From assembly GCF_016086655.4 (NCBI RefSeq), contig NC_052137.2, forward strand, positions 19,197,041-19,261,040: 64,000 nucleotides of DNA, given 5' to 3'. This stretch comes from Lepeophtheirus salmonis. Its lineage: Eukaryota; Arthropoda; Copepoda; Siphonostomatoida; Caligidae. Both the position numbers and the translations under genes were made by a program. Under the pieces are notes generated by a model. The model had not been told where the DNA came from, searched no databases, and saw only the letters and a list, made by a program, of their open reading frames with translations. Shown here in pieces: positions 55,801 through 64,000 of the stretch; the stretch's first letter is position 1, and each line of letters starts with the position of its first letter.

Positions 55801-58800
55801 TAAAAAAGGAGATGAAAAGATAGAAGTGTGTATATTGTTTTTGTAGATATTTAGTGTGTGATACTGATGTTTAAATTAATATAGCGACCGTTTGGCCCAC
55901 TAATTTATTTATTAACTCGATGAATCTCCTGGTATATGGACCTATTACTCCTTTGAATGCATGTATTTTTTATTTGGATATCCTAGCCACACACTTACAG
56001 CCTTGAACTTGATGTTGAGGGATATCGTCCGTTTATGAAGAGGATCACATACATAACTCGGTGGATCTTCCCTCCAATCATGGAAGGTACATTCACTCTA
56101 AAGATGACCTATAGCATCAGGGTCTGTCACAATGACTTCTAACTTGGTAAAACATCACTCTGTGCTCAATAACATTAATGGGAGACCATCCTCTATCCAC
56201 AGTTCCTTAATTCAATCTCAGATTGATTCCTCCTACAGTCAATCCCACTTCGTATTCTACGATAAGAAACATGTCATTGATTCGAGTTCTTTAGTGTCCT
56301 TGAAGGCACACTCATCTGACTGCAATTCAATTTATAATAATGAATTTGTGCTGTACACTCCGTATGTACAATTCATTACTATTCATTCTACACACTTCAA
56401 GTCTTACTCTCGAGTTCCTTAATAATTTTGATTCATTTATACCAATTTTGGACAATATGAATGTCATTCAAATTTCAAAACTTGGGGAGTCTGGACTAGT
56501 AAATTGTTTATTACCATATTAAAATGTTACCATTGTCAAGACCTAGGATATTCACACAAATAAATTGATTACAGATATTAATAAATGTTTTCTATTATAA
56601 TTTTTTAAATTTTATTACTATTCTTGTATTTTTTGACAAAAAATGAAAAAATAAGAAAATTAAAGATATTCTGCCCTTTCAACATACATTGATTATTTCC
56701 TATTTATTTCCCATTTAATTTTTTTATTCTATTTGATTCCTTCAATTTAAGTTTGCTGTTGTACTCTTCTTATTCTTATGAATATTAACCCCTGGAACAA
56801 AATTTTTGATCCTGCAATTAAATATTTTACATGTAATAAGAGGCATGCATTGGTGAAAGCCATGGTCATCATCAGATTCTGATCCCAGAATGTCAAAAGC
56901 ATAAAGGATATCTGCTAACACTTTAAAACAATATATTTTTTTAAATATTTTATATTGAATTGTTTTTTTTATTGTCCATAAAAATTTGAAATGGAAAAGT
57001 GCAAAATAAAAATATCATACCAGTTGGACGACTAAGTCTATTTTAATAAATTTGATTGAAAAAAAGTATGCCGGTCTTCATCACTTTTATATATAAACAA
57101 ATTTACATTCAATTTATTCCCTTGATATGCAAAACTATTTTTACATGATCTATACCTTCAATAAAATTTGAATTACACAATATAAAATTCAAAAACACAA
57201 TAAAGAATTGAAGTAAGCTGTATATTGATTAATACTTTGCATTTTTGAATACATTGTTGGTAATAATATGCAAATAGGCGGTGAAATGGAAGCTTTTATT
57301 TTTATACCTAGAATTAAAAAGTCTGAAATGCCTAAGTGCAAAAATACTCAGAATTGATAAATCCCTTACCAAATTTGAATCGACAATTTTAAATCAACTT
57401 TGATACTAAATCCCACTGTTACATTCGCAAATGTAAGATTATAGAATATTCATTTCATTAAAATTTCATTTATTTTCTTTGGTTAAACAAGGTCGATCAA
57501 ATTTCATTTTAAGTTATTTCAAGGTTTCAATTACTGTTTCAATCATCTCAATGTTTGTAATGTCGTTTAAAAAAAATGCTAAAGGAAGCGAGATGAAGAA
57601 ACATAAGCTTGGAATCTAAGAATTGGAATTGATTTCGAGTAATAAAGAGGAAGTTTTCGAAACTGGGATTGAATTGCATATTTTTCAGACTATGTTAGTA
57701 TCTTTTTCGACAAAATTTTTTAGTATTCTCAGATTTGAGTTTATAATAAGAGGAGATCAAATGAAGTTCACAAAGGGAAGACTCTTTGAAGGAACCTAAT
57801 TTTAACTACGTACGGCTTGAATCCAAAGTTTTCTTAGTGACTCATCCATTGGAAACATTATAAATGTGGTTTTATTATGTTTCCGGGGACAGTTTCGATA
57901 CTTTTGGACTTAGTTGCTTTGTAGTTACTATTACAACCTGATGTTTTTGTTATTTTGAATCTCTTTGAGTCATTTAGGAAGGAGAGGTTGCAAAAGCCAT
58001 TCTAATCTTTACTTTTAAGATATTATTATATTCTGCCAAAACTGTTTGGATGAATTTACAAAAATAGAGGTTTTATTCAAATATTAAGTCTAGGAATTCA
58101 AAAAATGAAGAAAAAAAAAATGTGAACTCATTGACTGAAGTAGCGGTTCCATTAATTAAGTTATCTATAAATGTTACCATATGTCATAAAATTTTATATT
58201 TCATTGTGTTTAAGGATGTTAGAATAAGATTGCACATAAATTTACAATTGCCAACTGTGATTATCAAAGAAAATGCAATAGCTTCTTTTACTATCTGAAG
58301 CTGAGAAATTTGTATGTTAAATATAGTTAATTCAAGAAATTATAATAAAAGTAATAATTACATTTGTTTACAATAATTAATTGTAGTTAAGCTCAATCAA
58401 ATGATTTTATTGTATTCAATGCATTTTTGGGCCCTTCGATATCTGTCACAAGGGGCGCTGAAATCTCTTGACATAAATTTTCTTATGGGGCTCTGTCTCC
58501 TCCAAAACATTCCTCAAATTAACAGGGTTACCTTGTTGATGCCCATTTGACACTTGACTTTCATCATTGATGATCTCTGTCATGATGTCTATCAAAGATG
58601 TCAATATATAATTTTTTTTCTTGATTTATACTAATGAGGACTTAAACAACTTTTAAATTCTTACACGTTGATTCTTAATTCATATAACATTTGTTCATAA
58701 ATAAAATTGCTTTCTGAGCGCATTCATTACAAAGAACTATTTAAAAAAATATTTCTGCAGAATAATAATGAAATCTGAGGCGTGGTTTTGTATAAACTAT

Positions 58801-60990
58801 GGGGAAGGGAGTATCAAATTCAAAAATCATACTTAATCGTCAGCTGTTAAGAGGCTGTTAAGCTCTTTTCTCTGAGTGGAGAGTAACCTTTTGAAGACTT
58901 GTTCTTCTTTATAGACTCAAATTCAATTCAAATAATTTTTACCGCCCTTCCCTTAATCCACTTTACGATAGAAAGAAGTCAGCTCCATGATTAATTTTTG
59001 GTTCGATTAGTTTATTTTCAAAAGTGTTTTTTTTCCTTGGCCTTTCCTTTCGGATATTTGGATCTGGAGAGCGAAACAATTTTTTAATAGGGACCAAAGA
59101 ATAAAATAAAGTATTGAATGGGGGGTCTGTTGTCTTTGGGGCTCACAATGTCACCTTTTCTATTCAAAAACCCCAATATTTTCTGTGTTCTGATTAAAAG
59201 AATAAAATTCACATTTATTCTATTCGGCTCAAGAAGTATTTTTTTAAAATCTCTTTTTAGTATTTGAATTTGGATTTAATAAGAGAAGAAGAAATCTTGA
59301 TGGTGTTAAATAACACTTTTTAAATTAAATAGTAAATTAAAAACTGAACAACAATCATAGATCTAAAATATTATTAGCATACTTCAAAGTTATCACTTAC
59401 ATATATTGTAAATTTGTGAACAGGTTTGAGTATTAATAAGATCAGTAGTCATTTGTCTGTATAATTAAATAATAGTTTAGAAATAATACTTTTGACATAA
59501 GTTTATATTTTGATACAAGATTCAATTTCAAAATAACTATTTTATATGTTTTGAATTAGATCTTTTAAAACTCTAATAATAGTAACTTTCACAATTTATG
59601 ACTAATTGAAAGAGATGTTGAAGTGAAAAATCAATTTTTCTATTCTGAAAATACAAATGGAGTTACGTAACAATGTTTATGGAAGACAAATTTGACAAGC
59701 CTTTCTAATAAATAAAAATTGTGTTTGATTTTTTACATAATATAATGTAATGAAGGAGGTAAAGTTCGAGTTCAAAAGTACATAAGTATTAACAAAGGCT
59801 TTCATTCATTCCTCATTCTGAGTTGAATCCTTGACTACAAAAGTAAAAAAAAAAAAAAAGATTATTTCCATTCCCTCCTTTTTTTTATTGCAGGATATGA
59901 AATATCCGAGAAAAAATTTAAATTATATAAAAATTTAAAAACTTAGTTAATACAAAATAGGACACACTTTGGGGGTCCAAAGAATAGCTACCTTAGCTGT
60001 TTAAAAGTATTTCCTTTAAATTTGGTTAATTTTACTCTAAATTATTTTTTTTATATAAAATCCGTTTTTTAATGAAATATTAAGCAATAAAAATGAATTG
60101 GAAAAGTACACTCTAACCTAATCTACTCAGATTACCTATTTCAAATACGAACATTTTATAGTCTAATGATATGCATATGGTGGTGGTCTGTTAGACATTT
60201 CTTAGAAAATAGTCCAAGTACACAACAATGCATTTTATATACTAGTAATTATTACATTTAAAAAAATAAAAAAAATTACTTCATGCACTCACAAAAGTTC
60301 AACTCATATTGATATGCTTTTTTTATTTTTCAAGTTTAAATCTAAAATTATACAAAAATATAGCTATAAATCAAGCATTTAAATGCCATTGATACTGGCA
60401 ATAGGTCACTTACTAATTAATCGGGGTCTCATGCATCTTTTTAGAATTTTTTTAAATGTAATATTATTATTTGAGCCATACCTTATCCCTGCATTTTTCC
60501 TGACTGACCAAAATCATTATCACCTCTACAAAAAAATGTAAAACTAAAAATCACATGTTTTGGATTATAAAGCTTCAATAATGATATTTAATTTTCATCA
60601 AAAATTGAAAAAAGGTTTTATCTTAAAATCCTGATGTGTAGACAAAAACAGAGTTCAGATTTGTAATCAGGAGCCCAAAATTTTGTTCAATTTTGTATAT
60701 ATCTTTTTGTCAGAAATATCAAGTTCATCAATAATATTTAATGCATATATCACCAATTTAATGATATGAGTGATATGATTAATTATTTGTTTCCCATAAT
60801 TTTAGTAGTTGCAACCTGAACAGTTCTTTTTATTTTTCAAAACTGTTAAAATAATTATTCCTAGGGATGTGGATATTGACTCAATAGCAGTGAGTATAAA
60901 TTAGAAACAAAAAATATCTTCAAAGATATGAAAATGGTTTGTTCAAATTCGTTAATATTATTTATGACAAGTATCTAAACATATTTGTTT
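55801..60990. other. Long AT-rich stretch with few small frames
   Basis: The frame 56132-56422 (96 codons, Ser- and His-rich) is unrecognised. A 45-codon minus-strand frame at 58446-58583 is listed separately. The rest is AT-rich with short homopolymers (for example A at 59849-59861). No inverted-end element was noticed. Introns or intergenic DNA of a host gene are possible. Confidence 0.35.
58446..58583 (-). CDS. Small hypothetical frame, possible exon relic
   Basis: From ATG at 58583 the minus strand reads MTEIINDESQVSNGHQQGNP, VNLRNVLEETEPHKKIYVKR and FQRPL, then stops. The frame is open for six codons upstream of the ATG. It is hydrophilic and richer in GC than the surrounding kilobases, which suggests selection once acted on it. 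No family is recognised, and no convincing splice sites were identified on either side. Confidence 0.2.
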   Translation of the reverse strand: MTEIINDESQVSNGHQQGNPVNLRNVLEETEPHKKIYVKRFQRPL

Positions 60991-60991
60991 G

Positions 60992-61649
60992 TTCCATCCC
61001 CCAAGGGAGACCTTCAAATGTGAGTAATATTATTGCAATACAATTTTTTAAACTCAATCTAATCTTCTATGAAATGGATAGAGAGGATTGGTAAGGAGGG
61101 GGATAAATAGCTTAGGGTCTCTTCAAATATGTTGGACTACCCTCCACCCTCGGATTGGTCCTGGGGTACTGTGGGATTACTAAAAACTACAATGAATTCA
61201 TCCCAAGGGCTTCAAACTATTTCTTGGTATTAGAGGGGTTCATTTGGAAGTATGTAATACCTTGGGGGTGGTTTTTAAGGATCCAGGGGACCCTCAAGTA
61301 CCCCGAGTAATCTGAAGGTTTGTATCTATTTTTTTATACTATATTATATATTATTATGTTTTTTTCCCTTGGATGTTTGTGATGCATTGGCTGTGGTTTT
61401 AAACTATCCCACACTATACTTGGGACCCTGGCCAACCTGATGGGTTTGAAATAGTTTGTGGTGTTAGAAGGTTCCTTGGATGTATTGGTATTGGTTTTTA
61501 ACAATCCTACACTACCCCAAAGACACTTGCCAATCTGAAGGAGAACAGTATTCAAACATATTTTAAAAGGCCTAAACTATTTTTTCCCTCCCCATCCTCC
61601 TATTGCAATAATATGACTTTCACTTGGAGGTACTCCCTTGAGGATGGAA
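60992..61649. repeat. Foldback element: 658-bp inverted and directly repeated structure
   Basis: TTCCATCCCCCAAGGGAGAC at the left and GTACTCCCTTGAGGATGGAA at the right begin an inverted repeat of about 50 bp (60992-61041 and 61600-61649), including ATATTATTGCAATA on both sides. Inverted similarity, weaker, continues inwards on both arms to near the centre (about 61340). Inside, a unit with TTTGAAATAGTTTGTGGTGT, GTTCCTTGGATGTAT and TGGTTTTTAACAATCC also recurs in direct orientation. The element is GC-richer than its surroundings. The frame 61334-61555 is a by-product of the repeats. No target duplication was seen. Confidence 0.7.
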
Positions 61650-64000
61650 TTAACAAAATGCTTAGATATTTTTCCTAAATAATATTAAAATAATTTATAT
61701 TGGGTTATTATTCATAATGAAGTTTGAACACAATACGGAAAGTTTTCTCCGGAGCAATTTATCTAACTGGCAATTTTCCTCCATGGCAATTTTCCACTGA
61801 TAATTTTCTCAAAGGTACTTTTCCGGCAATGGTTACCAACATGTACATTAACAAAAATGTATGATCCCGAAGATTTGGATAATTTCATATCCTTATATAT
61901 TAGGGTGTATCTTATTTTTTATTTTGTTTAAATGCCCAGATTGCTTGATCAAAATCAGTTCTTTTTGATTAAAAAATATAATTGGCAAAGGTTCATCAAA
62001 ATTAAACAATGTTTAAAGGTAGCTCTATAACATCAAATTTTTGAAAATTGCTAATTGTTCCAAAAAAGGGACTTCTTTTTTGATTATCTTAAAATCACTT
62101 CACGACACAGCTTTTTATGTTTCATAATCTTTTCAAGAACACTTAATGTACTCAAAGAAATATTTGTTCTGAGAAAAAAATATTAATAATTTAAATTACA
62201 ATTCAAAATATTTGAAGATAACATATTGCGTTTAATTTTTTGTATTTTGCTCCTGCATAGCAAGAATTTTAGTTTTGATTGTGTCAGTCCTTAATTTAGG
62301 ATGTAAAAGCAGTTCCATTTATCGGTCCTTCATTGGTGTCCCACATTTCAAATCGAGTACTATTTTCCTCTCAAGTGAATTACCAGTGATGCTAATTTGA
62401 AGAAAGATAGAAAGAAGATATATTACTGAAATATTTTAATAAAGAAAAAGGTAAGGAGGATCATAGTATATTAAATAAAAATAGGATAAAAAACAAATTC
62501 AAAAGACACACTGTGGAAAAATCATAAATATCTAGTAAGTTATATCTTACTAGAGTATTTGTTACAAAATTGGCTAGAAATAAATTACCTTCTCACGAAT
62601 GCCTTTATGATTTTTCCCATATTATAGTTTTGAATTGAAAAATAGTATCTGGGAATCATCTAATCCTATTATTAAAGAGATATCAAGTTTTATGGAAAAA
62701 TATGAAAGTAATATATACCTTATCTCCCGAGGAGCTTCTCATTAAAATATTTTATAAAAGGTGCCAAATAATAAATACACCTAATTATGAGCCTGGAATT
62801 GTAAATACCGAAATAACTTATGACATTGTAGATAACCAGAAGGGAATTATCATTTTGCCAACAAACACCTTCAACGGATTCTTCCAAGAGATGATTATTT
62901 AGAATTTATGGGCCTCTCAATAATATTTTTTATTATTACTACAAAATGTGGAAGTATATTTATGTCACCCGGTCCAATGCACCACACACGTTGGTTGGTG
63001 TTGTATAATTCAAAATTTGGCTATTAAAGTAGTAGATTAAATTAACTTCTAAATAGGAACGAGGATTGCAGAAAATTTGTATCTTGATTTTGCAAATATA
63101 TTTGAAAGCATAGATCTCTGTTTCTACAACCTCCTATGCTCCATTTAGTTATTTAAATTTTATGAAATCACTACATAATTATTTCGAAATAAGTAGTTTA
63201 ATTTCAAAATCGCCATCTCAAAAACTTGCGAAACATTTTTTGTATTTAGCTGAACATGTTATTGGTTTGACTGTAATTTGATAGTCGCGTTAGTTTAGCG
63301 TCCAGAAAGAAAATATTATTTGAAATGAAAAATAAGACCAAAATTCAGAGAAAAAATGTATCCATAAAAAATAAAAAGGCTGTGCTACAAACAACACAAC
63401 CAATATCATTATGTTGCTGTAACTCAAAGAAGAGTTTTTAGAATGATGGCTAAGTAACTCTTATCCATTCAAATAATTTTTGCTTTTAAAGTTATCTATG
63501 ACCAAGCAGAACAATGATTGCCACTCATTAAATAATGCAGTGGATGGTTCACAACTGACGAATTGCAGCTTCAATTCTTATCACAAGTTGTTGAAGAGTA
63601 TCAAAAAAAAAAATCTAAGATACCTAAGTATTTCAGACATATTACTCAAAAAAATAAAATAATAATAACTATTTCTTAATATGTATATTTTATAACATTT
63701 TATAGAGTAGAGTTATTATTTTTATGGTATAAATTATCTTATGCTAAAAATTTATAAAATAATAGAATATGTATCGCACAAAACAAAATAAAAATTAGTG
63801 ATAATAGTTGAGTATAAAATCTTTTTTTATAAATTTTTTAATTTAAAGCCGTTGAGCTATAACTAAACATAGCTCAATTTGGCATATAATTTACCAATTG
63901 GATTTTTTTCTAAAAGAACAAATTACATTTCTAAAACTTGAACAATTCAATAAAATGAAAATATGAATTGAAATTTTCTAATGTTTTGTATTGAAAATAA
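61650..64000. other. AT-rich stretch to end of window
   Basis: GGCAATTTTCC-like words recur three or four times at 61768-61832 (a decayed short-unit repeat). Frames 62702-62902 and 63480-63662 are unrecognised. Nothing else is seen. Confidence 0.35.
61768..61832 (+). repeat. Short-unit repeat of GGCAATTTTCC type
   Basis: TGGCAATTTTCCTCCATGGC, then AATTTTCCACTGATAATTTT, then CTTTTCCGGCAATGG. Units are about 16-18 bp and strongly diverged. Confidence 0.5.

Overview
The window looks like intergenic or intronic DNA from an animal nuclear genome: strongly AT-rich, with no long open reading frames, no operons and no intact host gene that I can recognise. What can be recognised is almost entirely decayed transposable elements. 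At least eight Tc1/mariner families occur, several with central deletions. There are also three LINE types, one Ty3/gypsy element and several hAT-like fragments. This mix, with AT-rich DNA and many mariner families, is what I would expect of an arthropod and would fit a copepod such as a sea louse. That placement is inference and was not tested by any search. || Layout, 0-20 kb: a mariner-like element with inverted ends (332-964); a LINE relic with a zinc-knuckle ORF1 and endonuclease traces (1.8-4.0 kb); a mariner relic (4.56-5.3 kb); a Ty3/gypsy element with two short LTRs in which reverse transcriptase is fused by deletion to integrase (6.27-8.6 kb); two relics of one mariner family (9.27 and 17.08 kb); a Tc1-like element (10.34-11.15 kb); a degraded THAP zinc-finger coding stretch (15.7-16.07 kb); a LINE 3' end (18.6-19.2 kb); and a full-length but dead mariner (19.46-20.74 kb). 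|| Layout, 20-45 kb: Tc1-like relics at 22.0-23.0, 24.16-24.74, 32.8-33.28, 36.88-37.5 and 38.45-38.9 kb; a local repeat cluster (28.88-30.11 kb); a hAT relic (31.6-31.87 kb); a 23-bp minisatellite (32.54-32.7 kb); a LINE reverse transcriptase (33.28-34.96 kb); and an unassigned, coding-looking minus-strand stretch (35.73-36.1 kb). || Layout, 45-64 kb: a second copy of the 22-kb Tc1 family (45.2-46.3 kb); two copies of another LINE (48.84-50.6 and 53.14-53.8 kb); a mariner abutting a Tc1-like element (51.38-52.93 kb); a compact Tc1-like element with good inverted ends (53.9-54.76 kb); a hAT relic (55.08-55.42 kb); a third copy of the 9/17-kb mariner family (55.5 kb); and a 658-bp foldback structure of unknown class (60.99-61.65 kb). 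The last 8 kb is otherwise featureless AT-rich DNA. || The genes do not form a pathway. The window is a graveyard of independent insertions, and its main interest is the repeated central-deletion pattern, the chimeric junctions, the foldback element, the THAP relic and the unclassified repeat families.
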